DNA from: Fusibacter sp963666805
Lineage (GTDB): Bacteria; Bacillota; Clostridia; Peptostreptococcales; Acidaminobacteraceae
Direction: 5' to 3'
DNA: 64,000 nt
NCBI GenBank assembly: GCA_963666805.2
Contig: CAXXWR010000006.1
Span: 496,001 to 560,000 of the forward strand
A program made the position numbers and the translations under genes. The notes below the pieces were generated by a model. The model was not told where the DNA came from, ran no database searches, and saw only the letters and a list, made by a program, of their open reading frames with translations. Positions 9,706 to 18,907 of the stretch are shown here, one piece after another; the first letter of the stretch is position 1; each line of letters begins with the position of its first letter.

Positions 9706-10902
9706 ATGAAAGCTTTTTTAGCTGAATTCTGGCAAGATAACACACTGATTTATATGGTGCTTAGCAATGTAAAAAAGGGAATTGATAAAACTTATCAGAA
9801 GGTAGATGTGAAACCTGTCCTTTTAAAAGGTGGCCTTAAATACCATTTGTCTTTTTATGACGAGAAGCAGGTCGCTCATGAAAATGTTACTCAAGACGAG
9901 CTCAATGTCTACTTAGAAAGTCATCTAGGGACTTACTTTAGGCAGGCAATGATTTATTCGACAAAAGGTGATTATCAACTTTTGTTTAGCAAAAAAGGCA
10001 AACATAAGGTGATAAAAAAACCAGCTTCAAGACAGTTAGATCAAGCGCAGTTAAGTCACAATAGAAGTAAACAGTATTTAATTCCAGAAGGACAACCGTG
10101 TGATTTTATGACCTATTTAGGCGTGATGGATGAAAGTGGGCGTGTTTTTAAGAAGAAATATGATAAATTTAGACAGCTCAATAAGTATTTAGAATTTGTA
10201 GATGATGCGCTGTCTCACCTAGATCATAATGAAACAATTAAAATTATTGATTTTGGTTGTGGCAAGGCATATTTAACCTTTGCACTTTATTATTACTTGG
10301 TTAAAGATAAGGGCTATAAAGTAGATATTGTAGGACTTGACCTAAAAAAAGAAGTCATCGCTTATTGTAATGACGTCAAAGACGCATTAGGCTATGATGG
10401 TCTTCGCTTTGAGGAAGGCGACATTAAAGACTATGAGTATGATAGTAAGGTAGATATGGTTGTTTCGCTTCATGCCTGTGATACGGCAACTGATGAAGCT
10501 TTGGCTAAGGCCGTTTCATGGGGGGCATCAGTGATTATGGCAGTACCTTGTTGCCAACATGAGCTTTTTAAACAAGTCCAAAATCAAGAAATGAATGCCC
10601 TTATTAAGCATGGTGTCGTTCGAGACAAGTTGGTTACCCTATTAACGGATAGTCTTAGAGCGAGTGCTTTAGAGGTGATGGGCTATGAGGTTCAAGTGCT
10701 TGAGTTTATAGATTTAGAACATACGCCAAAGAACATTCTTATTAGAGCGTATGCTCAGCCTCAAAAGAGTGATGAACCAAGTGCAGCAGTTTCTGAATAT
10801 ATATCACTTGAAAAGACCTTTTCAGTTTCGCCTCATATAAGACGCGTACTGGGTCAGCCTTTTGAAGCAAAGCTTAAGGGCTCAAGTCAAATGAACCAAT
10901 AA
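9706..10902 (+). CDS. Class I SAM-dependent methyltransferase
   Basis: About 398 residues from the ATG at 9706. An in-frame ATG at 9697 is only 1 nt from AAGAAAGG, so 9706 has the better spacing. The N-terminal half is of unknown fold. The C-terminal half has SAM motif I 'IIDFGCGKAYLTFAL' (about 183-197), an acidic ribose contact 'VGLDLKKEV', and a motif-IV-like 'VVSLHACDTATDEAL' followed by 'VPCCQHE'. That combination occurs in the GSTCD-like methyltransferase group. An RNA substrate is possible but not shown by the sequence. Confidence 0.8.
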   Translation: MKAFLAEFWQDNTLIYMVLSNVKKGIDKTYQKVDVKPVLLKGGLKYHLSFYDEKQVAHENVTQDELNVYLESHLGTYFRQAMIYSTKGDYQLLFSKKGKHKVIKKPASRQLDQAQLSHNRSKQYLIPEGQPCDFMTYLGVMDESGRVFKKKYDKFRQLNKYLEFVDDALSHLDHNETIKIIDFGCGKAYLTFALYYYLVKDKGYKVDIVGLDLKKEVIAYCNDVKDALGYDGLRFEEGDIKDYEYDSKVDMVVSLHACDTATDEALAKAVSWGASVIMAVPCCQHELFKQVQNQEMNALIKHGVVRDKLVTLLTDSLRASALEVMGYEVQVLEFIDLEHTPKNILIRAYAQPQKSDEPSAAVSEYISLEKTFSVSPHIRRVLGQPFEAKLKGSSQMNQ

Positions 10903-11078
10903 AGCGACAACGAATGATATTTTTAATAATCCATGAATCATTCGTAAAATCATTGACTTTGAAGGGGCAATCTGATAGTCTATCAATGGCTTTTCTATTG
11001 AAAAGATAAAGACTGATTTTTGTAATCTAACAGGTCATTTTTTTACGTGACTTATAATATAAAGAGAGGTGTTTTTAT

Positions 11079-12362
11079 ATGTCTACTGTTGTTGTAGTTG
11101 GTGCACAATGGGGCGATGAAGGAAAAGGAAAAGTAATTGATTATCTTTCACGTCAAGCAGATGTAGTTGTTCGTGGTCAAGGCGGAAATAATGCAGGCCA
11201 TACTGTTGTGGTTGGTGATGAAAAATATGCCCTTCATTTAATCCCATCAGGTATTTTACATGAAGGAACTCAAAATGTGATTGGAAATGGTGTTGTTTTT
11301 GATCCACAAGGCTTTTTAAAAGAAGTTGAAGGTCTAAAGGAAAAAGGCGTAGATGTTTCAAGTATTTGCGTGTCAGATAGAGCACATGTGGTTTTTCCTT
11401 ATCACAGAGAAATTGACCGCTTAGCTGAAGAGGCAAGAGGAGCAGAAAAAATTGGAACAACTGTAAAAGGCATTGGACCATGCTACATGGATAAAGTTGA
11501 AAGAAGCGGGATTCGTATCTGTGACTTTATAGATGAAGAAATTTTTGAACCCATGTTCAGAAGACAAATTGAACATAAAAACAAAATTATCACTGAAATT
11601 TATGGTGGTAAGGCTATGGATGCAGACCAAATGGTTGCAGATTATAAAGCTTATGCGGCAGCGATTAAACCTTTCGTCAAAGATACATCTGTTGTGGTAT
11701 ATGATGCACTTGAAGCAGGGAAGAAAGTTTTATTGGAAGGGGCTCAAGGCACTTTACTTGATCTCGATTATGGGACTTATCCATTTGTAACAAGTTCTCA
11801 TCCAACATCAGGTGGTTTTACAATCGGTTCAGGAATTGGTCCTAACGAAATTTCAGAAGTCGTTGGGATTACAAAAGCGTATACAACACGTGTAGGTAAA
11901 GGGCCATTTGTAACTGAACTTGAAGATGAAACAGGAGACTTAATCAGAAATAGAGGTCATGAATTTGGAACGACAACGGGTCGTCCAAGACGCTGTGGCT
12001 GGTTAGATACAGTGATGGTGAAATATTCAAAACGTGTTAATGGAATGACTTGTATTGCTTTAATGCTTTTAGATGTACTTTCAGGTTTTGAAGAGGTTAA
12101 AATTTGTACAGGTTATGACTGCGATGGTGAACGTTTAGCGGACTTCCCTGCAAGCCTTAACAAACTTGCAAAATGTCAGCCTGTTTATGAAACGCTTCCA
12201 GGTTGGTCTGAAGACATTAGTCTATGTGAAACTTATGATGACCTCCCTCAAAATGCTAAAAACTATATCAAACGTATTGAAGAATTGGTTGGTGTACCGG
12301 TAAAATTGGTTTCAGTTGGTCCTAAAAGAACTCAAACAATGATTCGTGGTGACATTTACTAG
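11079..12362 (+). CDS. purA: Adenylosuccinate synthetase
   Basis: 427 residues, full family length. It has the GTP-binding N-terminus 'GAQWGDEGKGK', 'GNNAGHTV' and the IMP-site region 'TTTGRPRRCGW' near residue 300. It converts IMP, aspartate and GTP to adenylosuccinate, the committed step to AMP, in the cytoplasm. A TATAAT-like -10 lies at 11053-11058, about 20 nt upstream of the ATG. The gene appears monocistronic and ends in a strong terminator. Confidence 0.97.
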   Translation: MSTVVVVGAQWGDEGKGKVIDYLSRQADVVVRGQGGNNAGHTVVVGDEKYALHLIPSGILHEGTQNVIGNGVVFDPQGFLKEVEGLKEKGVDVSSICVSDRAHVVFPYHREIDRLAEEARGAEKIGTTVKGIGPCYMDKVERSGIRICDFIDEEIFEPMFRRQIEHKNKIITEIYGGKAMDADQMVADYKAYAAAIKPFVKDTSVVVYDALEAGKKVLLEGAQGTLLDLDYGTYPFVTSSHPTSGGFTIGSGIGPNEISEVVGITKAYTTRVGKGPFVTELEDETGDLIRNRGHEFGTTTGRPRRCGWLDTVMVKYSKRVNGMTCIALMLLDVLSGFEEVKICTGYDCDGERLADFPASLNKLAKCQPVYETLPGWSEDISLCETYDDLPQNAKNYIKRIEELVGVPVKLVSVGPKRTQTMIRGDIY

Positions 12363-12395
12363 TCTAAACGGTAAAATAAAGATTCAATCAAGGAT

Positions 12396-12442
12396 AAAAG
12401 GCACTATTTAGTCTCTATATGAGATTAAATAGTGCCTTTTTT
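12396..12442. terminator. Bidirectional terminator between purA and citrate synthase
   Basis: 15-bp perfect stem AAAAGGCACTATTTA / TAAATAGTGCCTTTT (12396-12410 with 12426-12440). It serves two convergent genes. Confidence 0.93.
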
Positions 12443-12500
12443 AAAGTTTATTTGAGTGTGAGTTGTATTCTAGTACCTAGAGGGTAAATTAGATGATAAA

Positions 12501-13859
12501 TTAGAGACGCTCTTCAATAGAAGTATAATTAAGAGAGGGTCTAACACAAACATAAGCCGGTCTGATAATCTTATTATCACTCATAAGTTGTTCAATACGA
12601 TGGGCACACCAACCAGCGACTCTCGCCACTGCAAATAAAGGGGTATAGAGTTCAGCTGGAATATCCAGCAAATGATAAACTAAACCTGAATAGAGGTCAA
12701 CATTTGAACATATAGCCACATCTGACCCCTTTCTCTCTTTTAAGAGAGCAATCCCTATACGCTCAACGCTCTCATAAAAATTAAAAAGATCTTCCTGACC
12801 TTTTTCTTTGGCTAATGCTTTAGCCTTTTTCTTTAAAATGACACTTCTTGGATCTGATTTAGTATAAACCGCATGTCCAATACCATAAATGAGACCACTC
12901 TTATCATAGGCTTTCTTATTAAGCACATCTGTGAGATAGGCTTTGATTTCTGTTTCATTTGAAATATCAGTTACATGGGCATAAAGGTCAAGCATCATTT
13001 CACGAACGCGATTATTGGCTCCTCCGTGTTTGGGTCCTTTGAGAGAGCCTACAGCTGTACAAATAGCAGAATAAGTATCTGTGCCACTGGAAGAGACTAC
13101 ATGTGTTGAAAAAGCAGAATTATTACCACCGCCGTGGTCAGCATGGAGGACAAGTGCCAAATCAAGTGTTGCAGCCTCTGTTTCGGTGTATTGATTATCA
13201 CTTCTAATCATATAGAGGATATTTTCCGCCGTGCCCAAGTGGGCTTGGGGTGGATGTATGACTAAGCTTTCCCTATCAAAATAGTGCCGTTTGGCTTGAT
13301 AACTATAAGAAATAATGGTGGGAAATCTTGCGATAAGCTTGATGGATTGCCAAACTAAATTTTCAGCAGAAATATCATCTGGATTTTCGTCATGTGAATA
13401 CAAAACTAAAATACTGCGTTGGAGTTTGTTCATGATATCTTTACTTGGAATTTTAAGAATCATATTTTCTGTATAGCCTGGTGGTAAATCACGATACTCA
13501 TCAAGCATTTCATTGAAATTTTTCAGTTCACAGGCATTGGGCAGTTGGCCGAAAAGTAATAAAAAAATGGTTTCTTCAAATAAACGTTTTCCAGGAGCCA
13601 TGCCTTTTTCTACAATATCGTATAAATCAATGCCACGGTAATAAAGGTGTCCATCATCGGGTATTTTTGTCCCTTTTTCTAAATGATAGCCATATACATC
13701 ACTAATACCAGTAATTCCTACAAGTACCCCTGTACCATTTTGGTTTCTTAGACCATGTTTAATATCAAATTTTGTGAAATCATCTCTTGAAATTGTATTA
13801 TTTTGGTCAACCATTGCAACCAATTTTTTATTGGTTTCCTTAATATCGCAATAATCCAA
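12501..13859 (-). CDS. Citrate synthase
   Basis: 452 residues. Active-site regions are clear: 'LHADHGGGNNSAF', 'GPKHGGANN', and 'GIGHAVYTKSDPR' with its catalytic His. It condenses oxaloacetate and acetyl-CoA to citrate. It lies 57 nt downstream of the isocitrate dehydrogenase stop on the same strand, suggesting an oxidative-branch operon leading to 2-oxoglutarate and glutamate. No aconitase gene is in the window. It is somewhat longer than many bacterial type II enzymes because of N-terminal residues. A 2-methylcitrate activity cannot be excluded. Confidence 0.93.
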   Translation of the reverse strand: MDYCDIKETNKKLVAMVDQNNTISRDDFTKFDIKHGLRNQNGTGVLVGITGISDVYGYHLEKGTKIPDDGHLYYRGIDLYDIVEKGMAPGKRLFEETIFLLLFGQLPNACELKNFNEMLDEYRDLPPGYTENMILKIPSKDIMNKLQRSILVLYSHDENPDDISAENLVWQSIKLIARFPTIISYSYQAKRHYFDRESLVIHPPQAHLGTAENILYMIRSDNQYTETEAATLDLALVLHADHGGGNNSAFSTHVVSSSGTDTYSAICTAVGSLKGPKHGGANNRVREMMLDLYAHVTDISNETEIKAYLTDVLNKKAYDKSGLIYGIGHAVYTKSDPRSVILKKKAKALAKEKGQEDLFNFYESVERIGIALLKERKGSDVAICSNVDLYSGLVYHLLDIPAELYTPLFAVARVAGWCAHRIEQLMSDNKIIRPAYVCVRPSLNYTSIEERL

Positions 13860-13916
13860 GATTTCCCCCTCCTTTTCTAATCATTTAGTTTTTATGAATC
13901 GGATTGTTCTAAACTG

Positions 13917-14921
13917 TTAATTAAAGCTATCAATACTTTCTCTTAAGGCAACTTCATAAGCTGAAGTAGTCAGTGTTCCCCCGAGATCTTTGGTCCGTTT
14001 GCCACTGTTAAGTGTTTGAATAATAGCTTTTTCTAATAAGTGAGCTGCTTGATAGGCTTCAATATGGTTGAGGAGCATGACGCTACTTAATAAACACGCT
14101 GTGGGATTGGCTAAATCTTGACCAGCAATGTCAGGTGCACTGCCATGAACCGGTTCAAAAATAGCAATATCACTTCCCATATTGGCACCAGGTGCTAATC
14201 CTAATCCGCCGACAAGGCCGGCTGAAAGGTCGGATAAAATATCACCATAGAGATTTGTTGTACAAATCACTTTGAATTGTGAAGGGTTCATCACCAATTG
14301 CATGGCCATATTATCGACAATGACAGGAGTTGCTTTGATAGTGGGATAGTCTTCAGCCACTTTGTGTGCGACCTTTAAAAATAAACCGTCTGCTTCTTTT
14401 AAAATATTGGCTTTATGGACAATATGCACTTCATCGAGCCCCATTTTTTGAGCATAGTTGAAAGCTGCTTTAGCTATATTTTCACTGGCTTGACGGGTCA
14501 CAATTTTATCTGCGACAACTTTATTTTCATCTATGATATGTTCGACGCCGGCATATAAACCTTCTGTATTTTCTCTGAAAATCATAAAGTCAATGGGCGT
14601 TTCATATCGACCAGGAATTATTTTTTTGATGGGGCGCATATTTGCATAAAGATTGAAATGTTGTCTTAAATATACATTAACGCTTCTGAAACCTGTGCCA
14701 ATAGGTGTCGTAATAGGGCCTTTTAGAGCAAGGCCATTTTTCTGGATACTGTTGAGTAATTCATCTGAAATTAGGGTTTCAGCGGTAGAACCTGCATTTT
14801 GAATATCCCAGTCGATTTGAGTCTCTTGGGTAATGTTTAAGACGTGATTAATTAGGTTTTTAGCAACTTGAGTGACTTCTGGTCCGATGCCATCTCCTTG
14901 GATTAATGTGATGCGATGCAT
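13917..14921 (-). CDS. NAD-type isocitrate dehydrogenase
   Basis: 334 residues from the ATG at 14921, which has an AAAAGGGGG ribosome site. A longer frame reaches 14987, but its extra 22 residues lack a ribosome site and run through an operator-like palindrome. The beta-decarboxylating dehydrogenase fold starts 'ITLIQGDGIGPEV'. The substrate loop reads 'GFRSVNVYLRQ', and the Ser and Asn at these positions favour isocitrate over isopropylmalate. 'NLYGDILSDLSAGLVGGLG' and 'FEPVHGSAPDIAG' complete the active site. It probably makes 2-oxoglutarate with NAD+. Confidence 0.88.
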   Translation of the reverse strand: MHRITLIQGDGIGPEVTQVAKNLINHVLNITQETQIDWDIQNAGSTAETLISDELLNSIQKNGLALKGPITTPIGTGFRSVNVYLRQHFNLYANMRPIKKIIPGRYETPIDFMIFRENTEGLYAGVEHIIDENKVVADKIVTRQASENIAKAAFNYAQKMGLDEVHIVHKANILKEADGLFLKVAHKVAEDYPTIKATPVIVDNMAMQLVMNPSQFKVICTTNLYGDILSDLSAGLVGGLGLAPGANMGSDIAIFEPVHGSAPDIAGQDLANPTACLLSSVMLLNHIEAYQAAHLLEKAIIQTLNSGKRTKDLGGTLTTSAYEVALRESIDSFN

Positions 14922-14944
14922 AAATAGCCCCCTTTTGGATACAA

Positions 14945-14964
14945 TATAATTGTATACAATTATA
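14945..14964. promoter_or_regulatory. 20-bp perfect palindrome upstream of the isocitrate dehydrogenase gene
   Basis: A perfect 20-bp dyad centred on TTGTATACAA, about 24 nt upstream of the ATG at 14921. TTGTATACAA-type centres are common in GntR-family operators, so this is probably a repressor site controlling the isocitrate dehydrogenase-citrate synthase operon. The regulator is not identified here. Confidence 0.65.
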
Positions 14965-15005
14965 CGAAAAAATAAAGTAAGTGTCAATTTAAGTATTACA
15001 AAAAG

Positions 15006-15050
15006 TTAAAAAATAAGAGCTGTTTTTGACGTGACCGTCGCAAACAACTC
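15006..15050 (-). terminator. Terminator of the dnaD-dnaI operon
   Basis: On the minus strand, GAGTTGTTT pairs with AAACAGCTC around an inner CGACG/CGTC stem (15017-15050), followed by a T-rich tail (15006-15016). Confidence 0.85.
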
Positions 15051-15112
15051 CTTTGGTGTGTATAGTTATGCTTTATTTAATAAGGTTCTTACTTAAAAAT
15101 CAATAAATGTCT

Positions 15113-16093
15113 TTAGACTTCCCAGCGAATATCGGGACCATAAAATTTATGGAGGTCAAAGTGGCCTTTAATACGTGAATCAATTCGGTCATTATAGAAA
15201 GAAGAGAGTTCACTTAACTTGATGTTGGTTGAAATAATCATAGGACGATCATTTAAAATACGTGTATTAATAATACTGTAGAATTCTGAAATCGTAAATG
15301 TATTAGCCGTTTCTGTCCCTAAATCATCAATAATCAATAAATCTACATCAAAGAGCTGTTCGTAAGCCAATTGAATAAAGGCATTTCCCTTATCTGTAAA
15401 GTGTTTCTTCTGGATGATATCAATAATACCAGATGGTGTTTGATAAATAACGGAATGGCCCTTATCGAGAAGTGCTTTTGCAATACAATTACAAAGGTAA
15501 GTTTTACCTAAACCACTGGTGCCATAGTAAAATTGATGGTGGCTTTGAGGAAAATCCATCACAAATTTCTCAGCATCCAGTAAAATTCGCTTCATATTTT
15601 CTCTTTGTGTAAGTGGTTCTTTAGGTCTGATTTCTGTAGAGAATACATTGAGATCAAAATTCTCAAAATTTTGCTTACTGAGCATGTTTTCAACATTTGA
15701 CATTTTATAGGCCATATTAATCAGCTTTTGATTAAAGCAATGACATCTCGTATTGTCCTCTAAGAAACCTGTATCTTTGCAAACGTTACAGTTATAATGA
15801 ACGTCTAAATAATCCTTTGGAATATCATAAGTTTTAAAAAGAGCCCTTTTCTTTGCTTTAAGGGCTTCAAGTGTCTGTTTGAGTTCAATGAGCATCACTT
15901 CAGCCTGTTGAGGCGATTTTAAGATAGCTTTTGCAATCTCTGAACTGATTTGGCTCATTTGATGATCAATAGACTGAAATTCTGGATATTGTTCGTAGAG
16001 GGCCATTTTTCTCATTTTGCGGTCATGGATATTGTGGTCTCTCTGGAGATGATACTGTTCTAAAATTTCTTTGTAAGGATTGGTGGTGATCAT
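15113..16093 (-). CDS. dnaI: Primosomal protein DnaI / DnaC-like helicase loader
   Basis: 326 residues. The N-terminal region carries a zinc-binding motif 'CNVCKDTGFL...CHCF' (about 100-120). A C-terminal AAA+ domain has Walker A 'YGTSGLGKTYLCNC' (about 190-203) and Walker B 'DLLIIDDLG'. This matches DnaI, which loads the replicative helicase in Firmicutes. It lies 48 nt downstream of a DnaD-domain gene on the same strand, the expected replication-initiation pair. Confidence 0.9.
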   Translation of the reverse strand: MITTNPYKEILEQYHLQRDHNIHDRKMRKMALYEQYPEFQSIDHQMSQISSEIAKAILKSPQQAEVMLIELKQTLEALKAKKRALFKTYDIPKDYLDVHYNCNVCKDTGFLEDNTRCHCFNQKLINMAYKMSNVENMLSKQNFENFDLNVFSTEIRPKEPLTQRENMKRILLDAEKFVMDFPQSHHQFYYGTSGLGKTYLCNCIAKALLDKGHSVIYQTPSGIIDIIQKKHFTDKGNAFIQLAYEQLFDVDLLIIDDLGTETANTFTISEFYSIINTRILNDRPMIISTNIKLSELSSFYNDRIDSRIKGHFDLHKFYGPDIRWEV

Positions 16094-16141
16094 CTAAGTG
16101 TTCCTTTCTATAAGTACTGATGATTGCGTTATTGGCATGCT

Positions 16142-17176
16142 TTATTTTTTTCGGTTTAATAACATATCTTCAAGCTCTTCTTCTGAGTACTGTGTGTCTT
16201 TTTGCATAGTAAAACGATGTCGTTTTTCCTGAGCACTAGTGGTTGAGCGCGTAGAAGAAGTGTTGGCTTTAGGTGATTGAGCTTCAAAAGCTTCAAAGGT
16301 ATGAATGTCTTTAGCATGAAGATCAGTGAGGATCTTTTGAATATAGCTAAAATTAATATTTAATGTTTTCTTTGAAAGTGATTTAATAATACTTTCTAAA
16401 TCATTTTCTGTAAAGCCATAGTCGTCAATCCATTGGTCAATTAATTCTTTTTCTGCTTCATTAGGCAGTCTAAAGGTAATCCCTAAACATCTCAAGATAC
16501 TTTTGTATACATGAAAACGTTTGTTTTGAAATTCAAGATAGTCATTGATGTCTTCAACAGAGGAAAGGCCCTCTTCTAACCACTGATTAAGCAACGTTTT
16601 TACAGCCTTAATATTGCTAATACGGCGTTCTTTATAGTTGACCTCAAATGCACGCGTGATAATGTCAATATTGGCATAATAATGGTCATACATATCGGAT
16701 AGATCCCTGTATTCCTGCGTTCTAAGAGCTTTTCCAATGACCCCTTCAACGGATTTAATCAGTTTTTTCTGTGTATCAATATCCTTATAAAAAGGTGAAG
16801 ATAGCGTTGAAGGTGCACTTTGACGTTGATCTCTTAAAAGGCGTGGGTTTTTATTTTCGTAATTAGAGCCAATGTAAAGGCCTCTTAAAGATAGAAATTC
16901 CACATCAAAATCGCCAGAAACCTCTTTATCATGGCATTTGATGATGCCAATATTCTCCCAAAAACGCCAAGCGTTCTTAATGTCTTCGACATTACAGTCA
17001 AGCGCTTGAGCAAGTGTATAATTGTCAGCGGACTGATTGGAAGAAACATACGTAAGTCCAAGCAAGTAAACCTTCACTTGAAGGCCAGAAGCAATGGGCA
17101 TAAATTCAGTTATAAACATTCTTTCTATATGAACTTCAGATAAATCAAAGGGGAGTTCATTATTATAAAAACCCAT
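16142..17176 (-). CDS. DnaD-domain replication initiation/restart protein
   Basis: 344 residues. The N-terminal ~110 residues are a winged-helix DnaD/DnaB-like domain. Two DDBH2-type segments follow, with 'IDQWIDDYGFTENDLESIIKSLSKK' features and the 'YIQKIL' ending typical of the family. A low-complexity Ser/Thr linker is at the C-terminus. In Firmicutes such proteins act with DnaI in helicase loading at oriC and restart sites. It could be DnaB rather than DnaD; the family call is firm, the symbol is not. Confidence 0.85.
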   Translation of the reverse strand: MGFYNNELPFDLSEVHIERMFITEFMPIASGLQVKVYLLGLTYVSSNQSADNYTLAQALDCNVEDIKNAWRFWENIGIIKCHDKEVSGDFDVEFLSLRGLYIGSNYENKNPRLLRDQRQSAPSTLSSPFYKDIDTQKKLIKSVEGVIGKALRTQEYRDLSDMYDHYYANIDIITRAFEVNYKERRISNIKAVKTLLNQWLEEGLSSVEDINDYLEFQNKRFHVYKSILRCLGITFRLPNEAEKELIDQWIDDYGFTENDLESIIKSLSKKTLNINFSYIQKILTDLHAKDIHTFEAFEAQSPKANTSSTRSTTSAQEKRHRFTMQKDTQYSEEELEDMLLNRKK

Positions 17177-17362
17177 GGGTCACCTCTTTCAAAATGGTAA
17201 GTTTATTATATCATTAATTGATGTAGCGTTAAGGGGTAAAGCCCTTAAATTAAAAAAATCGTGATAATATTACATTTTGATTAAGTCATAGGATTTTATG
17301 TTAATCAGTGTTACAATAGTTGAGATGGCATATTAGTTAAAGGTGACTTTAAGGAGTAGTTA

Positions 17363-18694
17363 ATGAAACTTTCTATAAATGAAAAATTAATGAAAGGCGT
17401 CAGCCAGTGTATAAAAAAAGCAAGCCCCTATAAACGCCACATGTTGGGAGTATTAGCCTTGGGAATAATCATTGTAGGCGGCAGAGCAATGTTAATAGAA
17501 AAGACCCATGAAGATGGCGTTACAGCCGTTGAAAAAAGTCAACAAGAAGTAACTCAATTGGTTGAGACATCTGAGGTCTCTAATCCATTAAGTGTCAAAC
17601 CTTCTTTAGAAAATCATACAGCAGCAGGACTTTTAGCTTATGAAATAAAAGTCAATCAAAGGCCCATTGGCTATTTTAAGACGGAGTCTGAAGCCAATCA
17701 AGTCTTAGACCAGTTAGTCAATCCTCTTGTAAAAGAGAAGATTATTGAAGGCAATGAAGTGGTAAAATGGTATTTTAAAGAAGAGGTGACCGTATCACCT
17801 TGTTTCGTTGATGTAACAGACTTTAAAGGTTACAGTCAACCGGATGCAATGGTTGCGTTTATAAAAAAAGGAACCCGTGAAACTAAAACACATCAGGTTC
17901 AAAAAGGTGAAAACTATTGGGTGATTGCTCAATATTATGGTATCGATCCATCAGATTTAGAAGCAGCTAATCCTGACCTTAATCCAGATGCAATTCAAAT
18001 TGGACAAAAAATCAGTTTGGTTGTACCACAACCGCTTATTGATGTTTGTGTTGTTTTGAGGTCGGCCTATAAAGATGCCATTCCTTATGATGTCACTTAT
18101 GAAAGTACAGATTCCCTTTATAAAAATGAAACCCAAGTCAAGGTTAATGGCAGTGAAGGGGAAAAATCAGTGGTAGCTGAGATTGTTTTAGAAAATGGCA
18201 AGGAAATCAATCGTAAAATTATTGATGAACAGTTGATTTCACAGCCTGTTAACCAAGTGGTATACCAGGGAACCAAATTTTTACCTGTAAAAGTAGCTTC
18301 AGGTAATATACAAATACCTGTTTCACATGGAGCTGTTAGCTCGGAATTTGGAACAAGAAATGGTAGACTTCATGCGGGGATTGATTTAAGAGTACCTGTA
18401 GGGACTGCAGTTCATGCAGCAGACAATGGCACTGTTATTTATGCTGGTTATAGTTCATCTTATGGTTATTATATTAAAATTGATCATGGAAATGGGCTTA
18501 CCACAGTCTATGCTCATAATAGCCAATTGGTTGTTGAGAAAGGTGAAACAGTGGTAAAAGGACAGCTGATTTCTTACAGTGGTAATACTGGGAGAAGTAC
18601 AGGACCACATGTTCATTTTGAAGTAAGAATGAATGGGACGCCTATTAATCCGAGAAATTATTTGAACTTACCTGCGGAATATGTAGGGTTTTAG
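17363..18694 (+). CDS. Membrane-anchored M23 peptidase with LysM and G5 domains
   Basis: 443 residues. A short basic cytoplasmic tail precedes one TM segment at about 27-44. A propeptide-like domain follows, then LysM (about 176-225, 'VQKGENYWVIAQYY...IQIGQKISL'), a G5-like domain (about 235-310), and a C-terminal M23 peptidase. In the peptidase, zinc ligands sit in 'HAGIDL' (about 336) and 'HVHFE' (about 415). It should cleave peptide bonds of peptidoglycan at the cell surface. The next gene is a close paralogue with the same extracellular architecture, and both lie directly upstream of walRK, the usual controller of such hydrolases. Confidence 0.9.
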   Translation: MKLSINEKLMKGVSQCIKKASPYKRHMLGVLALGIIIVGGRAMLIEKTHEDGVTAVEKSQQEVTQLVETSEVSNPLSVKPSLENHTAAGLLAYEIKVNQRPIGYFKTESEANQVLDQLVNPLVKEKIIEGNEVVKWYFKEEVTVSPCFVDVTDFKGYSQPDAMVAFIKKGTRETKTHQVQKGENYWVIAQYYGIDPSDLEAANPDLNPDAIQIGQKISLVVPQPLIDVCVVLRSAYKDAIPYDVTYESTDSLYKNETQVKVNGSEGEKSVVAEIVLENGKEINRKIIDEQLISQPVNQVVYQGTKFLPVKVASGNIQIPVSHGAVSSEFGTRNGRLHAGIDLRVPVGTAVHAADNGTVIYAGYSSSYGYYIKIDHGNGLTTVYAHNSQLVVEKGETVVKGQLISYSGNTGRSTGPHVHFEVRMNGTPINPRNYLNLPAEYVGF

Positions 18695-18742
18695 AGTGCC
18701 TAAAGCCCATAAATATAGTAGAAAAGCAATATTAATGAAGAA

Positions 18743-18779
18743 AGAGCATACTTGTAAACAAGGTGCTCTCTTGTTTTTT
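18743..18779 (+). terminator. Terminator between the two M23 genes
   Basis: Stem AGAGCA-CTTG / CAAG-TGCTCT with a small bulge (18743-18769), followed by TTGTTTTTT. It separates the paralogues into two transcription units. A TATAAT at 18816-18821 may start the second. Confidence 0.75.
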
Positions 18780-18907
18780 ACCCAAAAATGAGTTTTATAA
18801 CCAATAATCGTATGGTATAATGAAAATGATATATAGAGAAGTAAGAGCTGATAAATAGAGAGAAAAAGCCGTAGAAGAGAGAGAAACTGTGTTAGAAGGA
18901 GAAGCAG

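Noticed and set aside
10910..10945. Hairpin ACGAATGAT/ATCATTCGT after the methyltransferase gene as a purine riboswitch or terminator
   Set aside because: No T run follows, and none of the conserved purine-riboswitch loop sequences is present between it and purA.
14945..14964. CcpC operator for the citrate branch
   Set aside because: CcpC sites have ATAA-N7-TTAT; here the spacing is 10, and the centre is TTGTATACAA.
17299..17314. WalR-like box (TGTTAA-TCAG-TGTTAC) upstream of the first M23 gene
   Set aside because: The spacer is 4 nt instead of the required 5, so it is not an exact WalR site. Worth testing only if WalR binding data exist.
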